This document shows, in pieces, positions 8,403 to 24,064 of a stretch of DNA of 64,000 nt; the first letter of the stretch is position 1, and each line of letters starts with the position of its first letter. The stretch comes from Duganella sp. Leaf126 (GTDB lineage: Bacteria; Pseudomonadota; Gammaproteobacteria; Burkholderiales; Burkholderiaceae_D). The notes under the pieces were generated by a model. That model ran no database searches, was not told the origin of the DNA, and saw only the letters and a program-made list of their open reading frames with translations. Location of the stretch: assembly GCF_001423125.1 (NCBI RefSeq), contig NZ_LMNW01000001.1, positions 1,181-65,180 of the forward strand, given 5' to 3'. The translations under genes were made by a program, and so were the position numbers.

Positions 8403-9428
8403 TCAGACCGCCGTCAGGCGTACTGCAGCCTGGCGCAGCAAGGTGGCGTCGCCGGCTGCCAATTGTTTCGCGTCCGACAAAGTTTGCCGGAACGATTTCG
8501 CGCCGGGCAAGCCCTGCATCAGCCCTAGCATGTGGCGCGTGATCGAATTCATCTTGAGGCCGTGAACGCCGTACTGGGCCAGCTGTGCCGCGATGTAGGG
8601 AATCATCGCCTCGATCACTTCGGCGCGCGACTTCGGTTCGGTCGTGGCGCCGTAATAGCGCTGGTCGAAGCTGGCCATCAGGAACGGGTTGTGGTACGCC
8701 TCGCGGCCCAGCATCACGCCATCGACATGGCGCAGGTGCTCGTCGATCTCGGCTTCGGTCTTGATGCCGCCATTGATGATGATTTCAAAGTCGGGGAAGT
8801 CGCGCTTGAGGCGGTACGCCACGTCGTACTTGAGCGGCGGAATTTCGCGGTTTTCCTTCGGCGACAGCCCCTTCAGGATGGCAGTGCGCGCATGGACGAT
8901 GAACGTGGTGCAGCCGGCCTCGGCCACGGTACCGACGAAATCGCGCACGAAATCGTAGCTTTCGTGCTTGTCGATACCGATCCGGTGCTTGACGGTGACG
9001 TCGATATCGACCGCGTCGCGCATCGCCTTCACGCAGTCGGCCACCAGTTGCGGCTCCGCCATCAGGCAGGCGCCGAACGCGCCCTTCTGCACGCGCTCGG
9101 ACGGGCAGCCGCAATTGAGGTTGATCTCGTCGTAGCCCCACTGCTGCCCCAGCCTGGCGCTGGTCGCCAGGTCGGCCGGGTCGCTGCCGCCCAGCTGCAG
9201 CGCCACCGGGTGCTCTTCCTCGTTGAAGCGCAGATGACGCTCGACGTCGCCATACACGAGCGCACCGGTGGTGACCATTTCCGTGTACAGCCAGGTGTGC
9301 TCGGTGATGTGGCGGTGGAACACGCGGCAGTGACGGTCGGTCCAGTCCATCATCGGTGCCACCGACAGGCGGCGGCCAGGCACGGGGGCGGAGGCGGCGT
9401 CGGTTGTTTGCGAAGTGTCGATGGTCAT
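8403..9428 (-). CDS. dusA: tRNA-dihydrouridine(20/20a) synthase
   Basis: This FMN enzyme uses NADPH to reduce uridine 20/20a in the D-loop of tRNA. The 341-residue product begins the TIM barrel with LSVAPMMDWTDRHCRVFHR. It carries the catalytic motif LNCGCPSERVQKGAFGACLM, in which the Cys of GCP is the proton donor. HxxR-type phosphate contacts such as KHRIGID and a Gly-rich FMN site (INGGI, DGVMLGREAY) follow. The MMDWTDRHCR opening is typical of DusA rather than DusB or DusC. The start at 9428 gives a length close to the family norm. An ATG at 9461 is also possible but overlaps a TATAAT box, which argues for the later start. Confidence 0.92.
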   Translation of the reverse strand: MTIDTSQTTDAASAPVPGRRLSVAPMMDWTDRHCRVFHRHITEHTWLYTEMVTTGALVYGDVERHLRFNEEEHPVALQLGGSDPADLATSARLGQQWGYDEINLNCGCPSERVQKGAFGACLMAEPQLVADCVKAMRDAVDIDVTVKHRIGIDKHESYDFVRDFVGTVAEAGCTTFIVHARTAILKGLSPKENREIPPLKYDVAYRLKRDFPDFEIIINGGIKTEAEIDEHLRHVDGVMLGREAYHNPFLMASFDQRYYGATTEPKSRAEVIEAMIPYIAAQLAQYGVHGLKMNSITRHMLGLMQGLPGAKSFRQTLSDAKQLAAGDATLLRQAAVRLTAV

Positions 9429-9459
9429 GGCGGCAACTGCTGGTCGGTAGGGGGTCGTC

Positions 9460-9489
9460 ATTATACCGCCAAGCTGCCGTATCAGTCCG
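9460..9489 (-). promoter_or_regulatory. candidate dusA promoter
   Basis: A perfect TATAAT lies at 9465-9460 on the minus strand. The -35 element 18 bp upstream (CGGACT) matches TTGACA only at three of six bases. Transcription would begin near 9453, about 25 nt before the chosen start codon. Confidence 0.4.
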
Positions 9490-9613
9490 AATCCGGCTCG
9501 GGCGGTTCGGGCCTGAAATAGATCCGGGCCGCGCAGCCAAACGCGATCAGGCGAGCGCCGCTGCGTGGACGCAGCGCTGCGCCGTACCGGTCCGCCGCAC
9601 CGGTCCGCAATCA

Positions 9614-11863
9614 CTAGGCCGCGTCGCTGCCCTGCTTCTTCTTGCGCACCACCGCCAGCTTGGGGCCGAACAGGGCTGCCACGCGCTCGAGGCGCTCGGC
9701 GGCGTCGCCGGTGACGGTGCCGGTGGCGCCGACCACCTGGCGCACGATGGCCAGCGCGGTGGCGCGCGCGTCCGGGTCGTCCGGCAGCAGCAGCGGCAGG
9801 TCGCGGATGGCCGCTTCCTCGGCCACCTGCAGCATCAGGTATTGTTCGCGCACGATGGTCTTGAAGTGCGTGACGCTGAGCTCTTCGTCGCTGGCGGTGC
9901 GCAGCCGCAGCTGGCGGATGGTGGCAAACGCGCGCTCGTCGGCCGCGCTCAGTTCCGGGCTGCGGTAGATGTACAGCAGGCTGCGGATGATCGCTTCCGT
10001 GGTGCCGCCTTCGGCGGTCTTGCCGGCGGCGGCAGTGCGGTAGGCGTCGAGCGCCGCCTCGCGCGCCAGGTCGCGGCCGATGCGGCGCGGCGCCCCGTTC
10101 TCTGCGCGCAAGCCCACCAGCGCCTGCAGCACGGGCGAACCGTAGACGGTCAGAAAGAAGTGCTCGGTGGCCTGGTCGCGCACGTCGCGGTACAGGTCGA
10201 GCGCCGCGACGATCTGTTTCGACATGGCGTCCTGCAGCTGCAGGAAGACATTGTCCTTGGCCACGGGGCGGCGCTGGGCGCGCACCTTGGCAGCCAGCGC
10301 CGGAATGCCGTCGAGCAGCTTGTTCTTGTTGGAGAACGCCGTGTAGCGCAGCCGCATCGGGTGCAGCTCGCGCAGCTGCCTGGCGCTGTGCTCGGTCACC
10401 AGGCTCTTGACGACCGGGCTGGCAAAGGTACGGTACAGGCCCTGGTTGATTTCCGACACGCGCGCCACGGTGGCAAAGCGGCGCTCGTCCGCTTCATCGT
10501 TGCCGCCCAGTGCGCGCAGCGATTCCAGCGGACGGCGTTCGAAGCGCATCACGTAGTCGCCGCCCATCATGTCGCCGGCAGCGAGTTCTTCCTGCAGCAT
10601 TTCCTCGTCTTTTTCCAGGAACACCGCTTCGTACAGGCCGGGCGGCATGATGTCGATCATGTCCATCGCGGCCGTGAATTCTTCGTGCTCCTTGTTGGCC
10701 ACCGACGCCGAGACGAAGATGCCGAGGTGGCCGATACTCTGGTGCATCGAATAGATGATGGTCTGGCCGCCGGCCACCAGCGCGTCGTCGTCCTCGTACA
10801 GGTCGAGCACCCAGCCCAGCGCCTGCTGCGGCGGCGTGATGTCGTCGCCCCACGAGCAGAACACCACGATCGGCGACTTGATGTTGCGCAGGTCGATGCG
10901 GTGGCCGTCGCTGTCGAGCAGCGACGCTTCGCTCAGGCGGTTGCCGACGAACAGCGAGTCGGCGATGTACTGCATCTCGCCGGCATTGAGCAGCACCGGG
11001 TTGCCCCACCATTTCTCGAACTCGAGGAAGCGCGGCGCCTCGGTATCGATCTTCGAATACACATTGTAGTTCTTGGTCCACAGCGTGTTGGACGGATTCA
11101 TTTTTTCAAAGTTGGCGACCAGCTGGGCGCCGTCGAAGATGCCATTGCCGAGGTCGCCGGCGAGCGAGGTCATCCAGGTGCCGCCGAGCGCGCCGCCCAG
11201 GTAGCGCAACGGGTTCTTGCCGCGCACGCCGGCCCAGTACGACAGCGGCGCACCGGCCAGCACCAGCGGCCCGACCAGGTCCGGTTTCAGGGCGGCGGTC
11301 ATCATGATCTGCCAGCCGGCCTGGCAGTTGCCGATCAGGGCCGGCTTGCCGTCGGCCTGCGGGTGGCGCTCGGCCACGTGCGCGATGAAGGCCGCTTCGG
11401 CGCGGCACACGTCCTCGATGGTCTGGCCCGGCACCGGCACCGGCGTGAAACCGACGAAATAGCACGGGTGACCGGCTTTCAGGACCACGCCGATCTCGCT
11501 GTCGTGCTTCATGCCGCCGATGCCGGGACCGTGGCCGGCACGCGGATCGAACACGATGAACGGGCGCTTGGTCGGGTCGGGTTCGATGCCGTCGGGCGGG
11601 GCGATGTAGCACAGGCCGTAGTTGACCGGACGCGCAAGCGTGCTGCCGTCCATGATGATCTCGAACGGAAAGCTCAGCACGTGCGGCGCCGTCTTGGCGG
11701 CGCGCGCATTGCTTTCGGTGCCGCGCTGGCGCAGCACATCGAGGAACAGGATCGAGCGCTGGCAGGCGTCCACCCAGTAGTCGAGCCCCTGCTGGGCAAG
11801 GTGGAACGGGTTACCGGGCCAGCGCATCGGGTTGGGCCACGGACTGTACTTTTCTTCACTCAC
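9614..11863 (-). CDS. DUF3141 family alpha/beta hydrolase (PHA-synthase-like)
   Basis: The product is about 749 residues. The N-terminal half is an alpha/beta-hydrolase fold related to polyhydroxyalkanoate synthases: GHGPGIGGMK near residues 110-120 and a nucleophile elbow GNCQAGW at about 178-184, with Cys rather than Ser as the presumed nucleophile. The acid/His region includes WGDDITPP and HQSIGHLGIFVS. The C-terminal third is helical and has no recognised function. The family is known only as DUF3141; a role in polymer or ester metabolism is inferred. A GTG start at 11863 has GGAGG five bases upstream; the ATG four codons earlier overlaps this site and has none of its own. Neighbouring dusA lies downstream on the same strand, about 185 bp away. 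Confidence 0.8.
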   Translation of the reverse strand: MSEEKYSPWPNPMRWPGNPFHLAQQGLDYWVDACQRSILFLDVLRQRGTESNARAAKTAPHVLSFPFEIIMDGSTLARPVNYGLCYIAPPDGIEPDPTKRPFIVFDPRAGHGPGIGGMKHDSEIGVVLKAGHPCYFVGFTPVPVPGQTIEDVCRAEAAFIAHVAERHPQADGKPALIGNCQAGWQIMMTAALKPDLVGPLVLAGAPLSYWAGVRGKNPLRYLGGALGGTWMTSLAGDLGNGIFDGAQLVANFEKMNPSNTLWTKNYNVYSKIDTEAPRFLEFEKWWGNPVLLNAGEMQYIADSLFVGNRLSEASLLDSDGHRIDLRNIKSPIVVFCSWGDDITPPQQALGWVLDLYEDDDALVAGGQTIIYSMHQSIGHLGIFVSASVANKEHEEFTAAMDMIDIMPPGLYEAVFLEKDEEMLQEELAAGDMMGGDYVMRFERRPLESLRALGGNDEADERRFATVARVSEINQGLYRTFASPVVKSLVTEHSARQLRELHPMRLRYTAFSNKNKLLDGIPALAAKVRAQRRPVAKDNVFLQLQDAMSKQIVAALDLYRDVRDQATEHFFLTVYGSPVLQALVGLRAENGAPRRIGRDLAREAALDAYRTAAAGKTAEGGTTEAIIRSLLYIYRSPELSAADERAFATIRQLRLRTASDEELSVTHFKTIVREQYLMLQVAEEAAIRDLPLLLPDDPDARATALAIVRQVVGATGTVTGDAAERLERVAALFGPKLAVVRKKKQGSDAA

Positions 11864-11993
11864 GACATCCTCCATGCATGGTCATGTTGCCATGCACAAA
11901 AGTACCGCAGCGCCGTGGAAAAGGCAAACGAATCCGGTTCATAGAATGCCAGCCGAAGCCAGCATTTATTGATTGAGACATGACCTGGATCAA

Positions 11994-12026
11994 TAAAAAA
12001 AAAAAGCCGCCCCAAGGGGCGGCTTT
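11994..12026 (-). terminator. rho-independent terminator after typA
   Basis: GCCGCCCC and GGGGCGGC with a two-base centre form a very GC-rich stem. On the minus strand it is followed by a run of twelve T, about 20 bp past the typA stop codon. Confidence 0.85.
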
Positions 12027-12046
12027 CAGAGCGGGCACGCGCAGAC

Positions 12047-13879
12047 TTACGCTTCGCGCGAGGCTTTCTTGCGCTCGTGTTCTTTCAGGAAGCGCTTGCG
12101 CAGACGGATCGATTTCGGGGTAATTTCGACCAGTTCGTCGTCGTCGATGAATTCGACCGCGTATTCGAGCGACATCTGGATCGGCGGCACCAGGCGCACG
12201 GCTTCGTCGGTACCCGACGAACGCACGTTGGTCAGCTGCTTGCCCTTGATCGGGTTGACGACCAGGTCGTTGTCGCGCGAGTGGATGCCGATGATCATGC
12301 CTTCGTACACGGGGTCGTTGTGGACCACGAACATGCGGCCGCGGTCCTGCAGTTTCCAGATCGCGTAGGCCACGGCAGCGCCGTCGTCCTGCGAGATCAG
12401 CACGCCGTTGCGGCGGCCGCCCAGTTCGCCCTTGCCGGTATCGACCGGTGCATAGGCGTCGAACACGTGGCTCATCAGGCCGGTACCACGGGTCAGGGTC
12501 ATGAACTCGCCCTGGAAGCCGATCAAGCCACGGGCCGGGATGCGGTATTCCAGACGCACACGGCCTTTGCCGTCCGATTCCATGTTCTGCAGGTCGCCGC
12601 GACGACGGCCCAGTTCTTCCATCACGCCGCCCTGGTTGGCTTCCTCGACGTCCACCGACAGTTGCTCGTACGGCTCATGGCGCACGCCATCGACCATCTT
12701 GAACACCACGCGTGGACGCGACACGGCCAGCTCGAAACCTTCGCGACGCATGTTTTCGATCAGGATGGTCAGGTGCAGTTCGCCGCGGCCCGATACCTCG
12801 AACGTGGTGTCGTCTTCGGTCGGCGCCACGCGCAGCGCAACGTTGGCCTTCAGTTCTTTTTCCAGGCGGTCGCGCAGCTGGCGCGAGGTCACGAACTTGC
12901 CTTCGCGGCCAGCCAGCGGCGAGTTGTTGACCATGAAGTTCATGGTCAGGGTCGGCTCGTCGACGGTCAGCATCGGCAGCGCTTCCGGGGTGTCCGGTGC
13001 GCACACGGTCGAACCGATGCCGATTTCCTCGATACCGTTGATCAGCACGATGTCGCCGGCAACAGCGTCGTCCACCAGCACGCGCTCGAGGCCTTTGAAG
13101 TTCAGCACCTGGTTGATGCGGCCCTTGATCGGGGTGCTGTCAGGGCCGTTCAGGACGATCACGTCTTGGCCGGTCTTGACGCGACCGCGGTTGATGCGGC
13201 CGATACCGATCTTGCCCACGTACGACGAGTAGTCGAGCGAGGTGATCTGCATCTGCAGCGGACCGTCCGGATTGTCGTCGCGTACCGGCACGTGTTCCAG
13301 GATGGCGTCGAACAGCGGCTTCATGTCGCCCGAGCGCACGTCTTCGGTCAGGCCGGCGTAGCCGTTCAGGCCCGAGGCGTAGACGATCGGGAAGTCCAGC
13401 TGCTCGTCGGTGGCGCCGAGCTTGTCGAACAGTTCGAAGGTCTGGTTGATGGCCCAGTCGGCGCGTGCGCCCGGACGGTCCACCTTGTTGACGACCACGA
13501 TCGGCTTCAGGCCCAGCGCCAGTGCCTTGCGGGTCACGAAGCGGGTCTGCGGCATCGGGCCTTCCTGCGCATCGACCAGCAGCAGCACCGAGTCGACCAT
13601 CGACAGCACGCGCTCGACTTCGCCGCCGAAGTCGGCGTGGCCCGGGGTGTCGACGATGTTGATGTGGGTGCCTTCGTACTCGACTGCGCAATTCTTGGAC
13701 AGAATCGTGATGCCGCGCTCTTTTTCGAGGTCGTTCGAGTCCATGACACGGGTATCGACCGCTTGGTTCTCGCGGAAGGTGCCGGACTGGCGCAGCAGTT
13801 GGTCAACCAGGGTGGTTTTACCGTGGTCAACGTGGGCGATGATTGCAATGTTGCGAATTGCGCGTTTAGTAGTGGACAT
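12047..13879 (-). CDS. typA: ribosome-associated translational GTPase TypA/BipA
   Basis: This is a 610-residue GTPase of the EF-G family that acts on the ribosome in stress and in 50S assembly. The G1 motif AHVDHGKT is at residues 15-22, G3 DTPGH at 77-81 and G4 NKVD at 131-134. Domains II, III and V and the BipA-specific C-terminal domain follow; the end [15 protein letters not shown] is typical. The length equals the family norm (about 607). It is the last gene of the leftward cluster but has its own upstream region of 129 bp with a candidate extended -10 box, and a strong terminator behind it. Confidence 0.96.
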   Translation of the reverse strand: MSTTKRAIRNIAIIAHVDHGKTTLVDQLLRQSGTFRENQAVDTRVMDSNDLEKERGITILSKNCAVEYEGTHINIVDTPGHADFGGEVERVLSMVDSVLLLVDAQEGPMPQTRFVTRKALALGLKPIVVVNKVDRPGARADWAINQTFELFDKLGATDEQLDFPIVYASGLNGYAGLTEDVRSGDMKPLFDAILEHVPVRDDNPDGPLQMQITSLDYSSYVGKIGIGRINRGRVKTGQDVIVLNGPDSTPIKGRINQVLNFKGLERVLVDDAVAGDIVLINGIEEIGIGSTVCAPDTPEALPMLTVDEPTLTMNFMVNNSPLAGREGKFVTSRQLRDRLEKELKANVALRVAPTEDDTTFEVSGRGELHLTILIENMRREGFELAVSRPRVVFKMVDGVRHEPYEQLSVDVEEANQGGVMEELGRRRGDLQNMESDGKGRVRLEYRIPARGLIGFQGEFMTLTRGTGLMSHVFDAYAPVDTGKGELGGRRNGVLISQDDGAAVAYAIWKLQDRGRMFVVHNDPVYEGMIIGIHSRDNDLVVNPIKGKQLTNVRSSGTDEAVRLVPPIQMSLEYAVEFIDDDELVEITPKSIRLRKRFLKEHERKKASREA

Positions 13880-13938
13880 AGTCGTATATTTGCGGAAAAA
13901 CTGCGGGTGCGTACAAGAAGCTGTACGGAAAGCCGGCT

Positions 13939-13947
13939 AGTATAGCA
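13939..13947 (-). promoter_or_regulatory. candidate typA promoter (extended -10)
   Basis: TGCTATACT on the minus strand is an extended -10 element (TG one base before TATACT). No good -35 is seen at 17 bp, as is common for extended -10 promoters. It would give a leader of about 55 nt before the typA ATG. Confidence 0.4.
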
Positions 13948-14008
13948 TGTTGCGCTGCAACTCTATCGCCGGCCGGCTGCTTATTTTCGAAGTGGCCGTG
14001 GTGTTGCG

Positions 14009-14932
14009 TTATTGCGCCGTGAACGCAATCAGCCGCTCCGGCGCCAGGATGGCGTAGTCGCCGAGCATGGCCGTTCCCAGCAGCTTGTCGTCGAGATACA
14101 CGCGCACCCGGCCCGGCTGCGCCGGCACGGCCACCGTTTCCTTGCCCAGCGCCAGGCGCTGGCCGTTCAGGAAGCGCTGGGCCAGCGCGTCAGTGAGCTG
14201 CACGGCCGGGAAGCTGGCCAGCAGCGCATCGACCGGGGCCAGCAGGCTCAACGGTTCCGGATGGGCGACCAGGGCGTCGAGCGCGATCATATTTTCCATG
14301 GTCAACGGTCCCACCTGCGTGCGGCGCAGCGCGTTCAGGTGGGCGCCGCAGCCGAGGGCAGCGCCAATGTCCTGGCCCAGTACGCGGATGTACGTGCCCT
14401 TGCTGCAGGTGACGGACAGGGTCAGCATCGGCGCCTGGTAGGCCACCAGTTCCAGCTTGTGGATGACGACGTGGCGTGCTTCGCGTTCGAGCGTGATGCC
14501 GGCACGCGCATATTCGTACAGCGGCTTGCCGTCGCGTTTCAGGGCCGAATACATGGGCGGCACTTGCGCGATCGGGCCGCGGAACTGCTCCAGCACCGCG
14601 TGAATCTGTGCCAGCGTGACGTTGACGTCGCGCGTCTCGAGCACTTCGCCCTCGGTGTCGCCGGTGTCGGTGGTCTGGCCCAGGTGGACCACGGTCTGGT
14701 AGGTTTTATCGGCTTCCAATAAATCCTGCGAAAACTTGGTCGCTTCGCCAAAGCACAGTGGCAGCAGGCCGGTGGCAAACGGGTCGAGGGTGCCGGTGTG
14801 GCCGGCCTTTTTGGCGTTGAGCACGCGCTTGGCCTTGATCAGGGCATCGTTGCTGGAAAAACCGACCGGCTTGTCGAGCAGCAGCACGCCATCGACCAGG
14901 TCGCGCACGCGTTTGACTTTGGGCTGATTCAT
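14009..14932 (-). CDS. truB: tRNA pseudouridine(55) synthase
   Basis: This enzyme isomerises U55 in the T-loop of tRNAs. The 307-residue product has the N-terminal [15 protein letters not shown] and the catalytic motif [13 protein letters not shown], whose Asp at about residue 50 is the nucleophile. KTY near residue 75 and the C-terminal PUA-like region complete the family pattern. Its ATG overlaps the TGA of rbfA (ATGA), so translation is probably coupled. The order infB-rbfA-truB is the conserved bacterial arrangement. Confidence 0.96.
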   Translation of the reverse strand: MNQPKVKRVRDLVDGVLLLDKPVGFSSNDALIKAKRVLNAKKAGHTGTLDPFATGLLPLCFGEATKFSQDLLEADKTYQTVVHLGQTTDTGDTEGEVLETRDVNVTLAQIHAVLEQFRGPIAQVPPMYSALKRDGKPLYEYARAGITLEREARHVVIHKLELVAYQAPMLTLSVTCSKGTYIRVLGQDIGAALGCGAHLNALRRTQVGPLTMENMIALDALVAHPEPLSLLAPVDALLASFPAVQLTDALAQRFLNGQRLALGKETVAVPAQPGRVRVYLDDKLLGTAMLGDYAILAPERLIAFTAQ

Positions 14933-15333
14933 TCTTCCTTGCCGTCATCCGCGCTGTCATCCAATGCGCGGGTGGCATTGGCCTGGTCGATCAGCGCCGA
15001 CATTGCCATGCCGCGCGCGGCCGACATGTCGTGCACGAAGTGCAGCGCTGGCAGCGTGTGGATGTGCAGGCGTTTGCCCAGCATGTTGCGCAGGTAGCCG
15101 GAGGCGGCCTGCAGGCCGGCCAGCGTGTTCTTCACCGACTCGGGGTCGTCCTTGAGCATGGTGAAATAGATCTTGGCGTGGGCGTAGTCGGGCGTCAGCT
15201 GCACTTCGGACAGCGTGATCATGCCCACGCGCGGGTCTTTCAATTCGAGGGCGATCAGTTCCGACAGGTCTTTCTGGATTTGATCGGCAACGCGCAAGCC
15301 GCGCTGCGGGATGTTTTTGCTATGTTTTGCCAT
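14929..15333 (-). CDS. rbfA: 30S ribosome-binding factor A
   Basis: This is a small KH-fold protein that binds immature 30S subunits and helps 16S rRNA 5'-end processing. The 134-residue product begins with [17 protein letters not shown] and contains [28 protein letters not shown], all typical of RbfA. The C-terminus is acidic ([10 protein letters not shown]). It lies between infB (80 bp upstream) and truB, with which it overlaps by four bases. Confidence 0.95.
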   Translation of the reverse strand: MAKHSKNIPQRGLRVADQIQKDLSELIALELKDPRVGMITLSEVQLTPDYAHAKIYFTMLKDDPESVKNTLAGLQAASGYLRNMLGKRLHIHTLPALHFVHDMSAARGMAMSALIDQANATRALDDSADDGKEE

Positions 15334-15413
15334 GATGAGTTTCCATAAACGGCAAAGTGGACGGAAGCCTGACAGCCGCCGCCCACTTTACCTGTTGCCG
15401 CGTAGCGCCGCGA

Positions 15414-18305
<2,892 letters not shown>

Positions 18306-18351
18306 TCAGTCCTCTTTTCTATGTGTCGCGGAGATGATAAAGATACGCAAA

Positions 18352-20606
<2,255 letters not shown>

Positions 20607-20669
20607 TCACTGCGCTACGAGCTTGCAGATAAGGTCAGGCGCGCCGATTACAAGGGTTAAAAGGTTACC

Positions 20670-22970
20670 TTAACCCTTGCGGCGACGCGGCATGCCATGG
20701 TCGCTGGCGCCGCCGCGCGGCTGCTGGCCGCGACGCGGTGCACCGGCGTTGCCGAAGCCGAACGTGGTTTGCAGCGGATCGGGCTGGCGCGGTCCCTTGC
20801 CGGCCGGCTTGGCCTGCTGGCCGCGTCCCTGACCGCCCTGCCCCTGGCGCTGGCCGCCGGCGCGCGCCGGTGCCGGTTCGCCGAGCGGACGACCGCCCGC
20901 ATACGCGCCGATGCCTTGCGGCCGGCCGCCCGGACGCCCCGAACCCTGGGCGCCGCCGGCACGGCCATTGCCGCCTGCACGATTACCCTGGCCACCCTGG
21001 CCGGCAGCACGCCCCTGGCCGCCACCGAAACCACCCTGGCCACGGCCCTGGCCGCGTGGCGGCTTGGCAAATGGCAGCACGTTGTCGTTGCTGACATCGG
21101 CGCGGTTGAAGTTCGGTTCGTCGAGGTCATCCTCGTCGTCATCGTAATCGTAGTCGTCGGCACGGCTGCGCTGCGGGCGTTTTTCCGGACCCTTGTTCTG
21201 GGCCGGCTTGGCTTGCGGCCCCTTGCCGTTGCGCGCGGACGCGGCACCGGCTTCGGCGCCGCCTTTTTTCTCGACGCCGTAGACGGCCAGCATGTCGCGC
21301 ACCTGGTTTTCTTCGAGCTCTTCCCAGCGGCCGCGTTTCAGGCTGCTCGGCAAGGTCATGGCGCCGTAGCGGGTCCGGATCAGGCGCGAGACGGTCAGGC
21401 CAATCGCCTCGAACATGCGGCGCACCTCGCGGTTACGGCCTTCGCCGATGATCACGCGGTACCACTTGTTGATGCCCTCGCCGCCGCCGTCGGCGATTTT
21501 CGAGAACTGCGCCAGGCCGTCTTCGAGTTCGACGCCGGCCAGCAGCTTCTGGCGCATGCCTTCTTCGAGCACGCCCAGCGTGCGCACCGCGTACTCGCGG
21601 TCGATGCCGTAGCGCGGGTGCATCAGGCGGTTGGCCAGGTCACCGGACGTGGTAAACAGCAGCAGACCCTCGGTGTTGAAGTCGAGGCGGCCAACGGCCA
21701 GCCACTTGCCGGCCTTCATGGTCGGCAGACGCGAAAACACCGATGGACGGCCTTCCGGATCGTCGGTCGAGACGATTTCGCCGGCCGGCTTGTGGTACAC
21801 CAGCACGCGCGGCGGCTTCTTGCTCACGCGACGCTGGATCAGCTTGCCGTTGATGCGAACCGCGTCGGTCGGCAGGATGCGCTGACCGATGTGGGCCGGC
21901 TCGCCGTTGACCGACACGCGGCCGGCCACGATCAGGTCTTCCATGTCGCGGCGCGAACCGAGACCGGCTTCGGCCAGCACCTTGTGCAGTTTCGGCGCAT
22001 CGTCGTCGGCCGTCAGGTCGCGGCGCGCGGCCTTTTGAGGCTGGCGCCCGCGGCCGCCGTCTTCGCTGTCGAAGGCGTCGGAGGTGACGAACGAGAAGGC
22101 GGCGTCGGCGTCGCTCGGCTTGGCGCCGTTCTGACCGCGGCCGGCACCATGCTTGTTCTTGTTCTTGCCATTCTTGCCGCTGCGGCCGTTCTGTGCCTGC
22201 TGTGGCTGCTGCGGTTGTCCCTGGCTTGCCTGCTGGCCGCCCTGGCGACCGTTGCGCTGGCCGCGCGGCTGGCGCACCGGCGCCGCGCCGTCGGCGCCTG
22301 CGGACTCGGCAACAGCGTCGGCCGCCACGGCAGCGTCCGGCGCCGGCTCGGCTTTCGGCGCCAGCGCTTCGCGCACGGCGCGCTGTTCGCGCATCTGGCG
22401 CGGGCCGCGCGGACGCTGGCCACGCCCCTGGCGCGGCTCGCCGTCGGCCGGCGCAGCGGTGCCGGCGTCGGCCTCGGTGGCAGCTGCGGCTAGCGCGACG
22501 TCAGCAGCAGGGGCGGAAGCGATAGCAGCAGCCTTGCGGCCCCGCGGCGCGCGGGCCGGCTTGGCGGCGTCGGTGGCGGCAGTGGCATGACCGGCGGCCG
22601 GCGCATCGGATGCGGCAGGAGCCGACACCGGAACGACCGACCCGGCGCCGCTGGCGACGTTATCGGCGTCGGCCACCTTGGCGGCCGCTCTGGCACGCGG
22701 CTTTTTGACCGCTGCCGGCGCTGCGGTAGCGACAGCGGCAGCGGCGTCGGGCGCTGGCGCCGTTGCAGGCGCATCGGCCCTGGTCTTGCGTTTCGGCTTG
22801 GCGGCCGGCGCGGCGTCGCCCGACGCTGCAGCAGCTGCCACATCGGTTGCAGCAGCGGGGGCGGCGCCAGCGCTTTCCGCAGCGATCTGGGCCTTGGTGC
22901 GGCGCTTGGGCTTGGCGACCGCAGCTTCGGCGGCGTCGTTGACTGTCTCTGGGGATTTAGGTGTGTTCAT
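20670..22970 (-). CDS. rluB: 23S rRNA pseudouridine synthase (RluB type) with long low-complexity tails
   Basis: The catalytic core makes pseudouridine in 23S rRNA (U2605 in the RluB family). In this 766-residue product the core occupies only about residues 325-560: an S4 RNA-binding domain ([20 protein letters not shown]), the Lys-Pro strand [20 protein letters not shown] and the catalytic motif [15 protein letters not shown], with Asp at about 428. Before it are about 320 residues rich in Ala/Pro/Lys and later Gln/Gly/Arg. After it are about 200 residues rich in Gly/Gln/Arg with [13 protein letters not shown] repeats and an acidic patch ([10 protein letters not shown]). The start at 22970 overlaps scpB by 14 bp. 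Long disordered tails are known in betaproteobacterial homologues; these are extreme. Confidence 0.9.
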   Translation of the reverse strand: MNTPKSPETVNDAAEAAVAKPKRRTKAQIAAESAGAAPAAATDVAAAAASGDAAPAAKPKRKTRADAPATAPAPDAAAAVATAAPAAVKKPRARAAAKVADADNVASGAGSVVPVSAPAASDAPAAGHATAATDAAKPARAPRGRKAAAIASAPAADVALAAAATEADAGTAAPADGEPRQGRGQRPRGPRQMREQRAVREALAPKAEPAPDAAVAADAVAESAGADGAAPVRQPRGQRNGRQGGQQASQGQPQQPQQAQNGRSGKNGKNKNKHGAGRGQNGAKPSDADAAFSFVTSDAFDSEDGGRGRQPQKAARRDLTADDDAPKLHKVLAEAGLGSRRDMEDLIVAGRVSVNGEPAHIGQRILPTDAVRINGKLIQRRVSKKPPRVLVYHKPAGEIVSTDDPEGRPSVFSRLPTMKAGKWLAVGRLDFNTEGLLLFTTSGDLANRLMHPRYGIDREYAVRTLGVLEEGMRQKLLAGVELEDGLAQFSKIADGGGEGINKWYRVIIGEGRNREVRRMFEAIGLTVSRLIRTRYGAMTLPSSLKRGRWEELEENQVRDMLAVYGVEKKGGAEAGAASARNGKGPQAKPAQNKGPEKRPQRSRADDYDYDDDEDDLDEPNFNRADVSNDNVLPFAKPPRGQGRGQGGFGGGQGRAAGQGGQGNRAGGNGRAGGAQGSGRPGGRPQGIGAYAGGRPLGEPAPARAGGQRQGQGGQGRGQQAKPAGKGPRQPDPLQTTFGFGNAGAPRRGQQPRGGASDHGMPRRRKG

Positions 22971-23745
22971 TATTCGTTTCTTGCTTGTGCTCGTGGACCA
23001 TGTCATCGGGACGATGCACACGATCCTGCTTAACTTCCGGGCCGGCGTCAGGGCCGGTCGCGACCGCTGTTACCACCGGCGCCTCCGCCACGTCTGCGCC
23101 CGCGTCTGCTGGCGCGACACGGTCGCCGTGCGCTGCTTGTTCAAAGTTCTGCTGCAATGCTGCTTCCAGGGCCGCCATATCGCGACCGCCGCCCTGCTCT
23201 TCACTGATCTGCTGTAACGGCGGCAGCTGCGACAGCGCATGCAGGCCGAGGTCGTCGAGGAACTGGCGTGTCGTGCCCAGCAGCGAGGGCCGGCCCACCA
23301 CGTCGCGGTGCCCCACCACGTCGATCCAGCCGCGGTCTTCCAGCAGCTTGATGGTCTGCGAATTCACGGCCACGCCACGGATTTCTTCGATATCGCCGCG
23401 TGTGACGGGCTGGCGATAGGCGATGATGGCCAGGGTTTCCAGCGTGGCCCGCGAATAGCGCGGCGGTTTCTCGGGACTGAGGCGATCGAGATAGCGCTTC
23501 ATCGCCGGGCGGCTCTGGAACCGCCAGCCACTCGACAGGCTGACCACCTCCACGCCCTTGTCGGCCCAGTCGCGACCGAGTTCTTCCAGTAATACCTTGA
23601 TCTGTTCGGCGCCGATCACGGCATCATGTTCGCCCGCCGCTTGCTCCTCGTCGACAAACAGCTTCTTCAGACTGTGGATGGTCAACGGCTCACGGGCGCA
23701 CAGCAAGGCGGTCTCGAGGACTTTTTTAGCCTCAGCATTATCCAT
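22957..23745 (-). CDS. scpB: segregation and condensation protein B
   Basis: ScpB is the winged-helix kleisin partner of the Smc-ScpA chromosome-organising complex. The 262-residue product starts with [25 protein letters not shown]. It contains the diagnostic [24 protein letters not shown] (two overlapping pieces, about residues 110-135) and the second winged helix with [20 protein letters not shown]. The C-terminal 60 residues are acidic/Ala-rich and variable. The ATG at 23745 fits the family start. The stop overlaps the start of the rluB-type gene, an arrangement (scpB-rluB) common in proteobacteria. Confidence 0.94.
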   Translation of the reverse strand: MDNAEAKKVLETALLCAREPLTIHSLKKLFVDEEQAAGEHDAVIGAEQIKVLLEELGRDWADKGVEVVSLSSGWRFQSRPAMKRYLDRLSPEKPPRYSRATLETLAIIAYRQPVTRGDIEEIRGVAVNSQTIKLLEDRGWIDVVGHRDVVGRPSLLGTTRQFLDDLGLHALSQLPPLQQISEEQGGGRDMAALEAALQQNFEQAAHGDRVAPADAGADVAEAPVVTAVATGPDAGPEVKQDRVHRPDDMVHEHKQETNNEHT

Positions 23746-24064
23746 AGCAATCTTGTGGCTGCATGCGCCTAGCATGCGCAGAGTGACATCAATTACATTC
23801 AGTGAGTCGGTGAGGAAGGCGCTGCATCCATGATGCCGCCTGCCGGATTAGCCGCTGAAGCTGGTTTTTTTGTTTGGTGTTACGCGCTGTTTTGTTACGA
23901 CGCCGGGGCGTTGCGCCTTGCAGGAGAGGAGCTCGGCACTGTTTTCGGGCGAAAACTGGCAAGGCCTGCCTGGGACGTTTCATCCAACCAGACGAATTGT
24001 ACCTGATAAAACTGCCAAATGCGCATACGCCACGGCGAAATGTGGCGTAGCACAGTAACTTAAC
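23746..24064. other. intergenic region, 319 bp
   Basis: No gene is supported. At 24024-24047 TACGCCAC and GTGGCGTA form an 8-bp stem just past the glucokinase stop (minus strand). It lacks a T-run, so it is at most a weak terminator or processing hairpin. The part near 23850-23900 is T-rich and may contain the scpB promoter; no consensus boxes were clear. Confidence 0.4.

Noticed and set aside
9356..11944. 862-codon plus-strand open frame opposite the DUF3141 and dusA genes
   Set aside because: Its translation is Arg/His/Gln-rich without domains and it mirrors two well-supported minus-strand genes; long antisense frames are expected at this GC content.
20670..22970. CRISPR-like or minisatellite repeats in the rluB-type gene and infB linker
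   Set aside because: The repeats follow codon periodicity of low-complexity protein; units are not identical or evenly spaced and there are no spacers.
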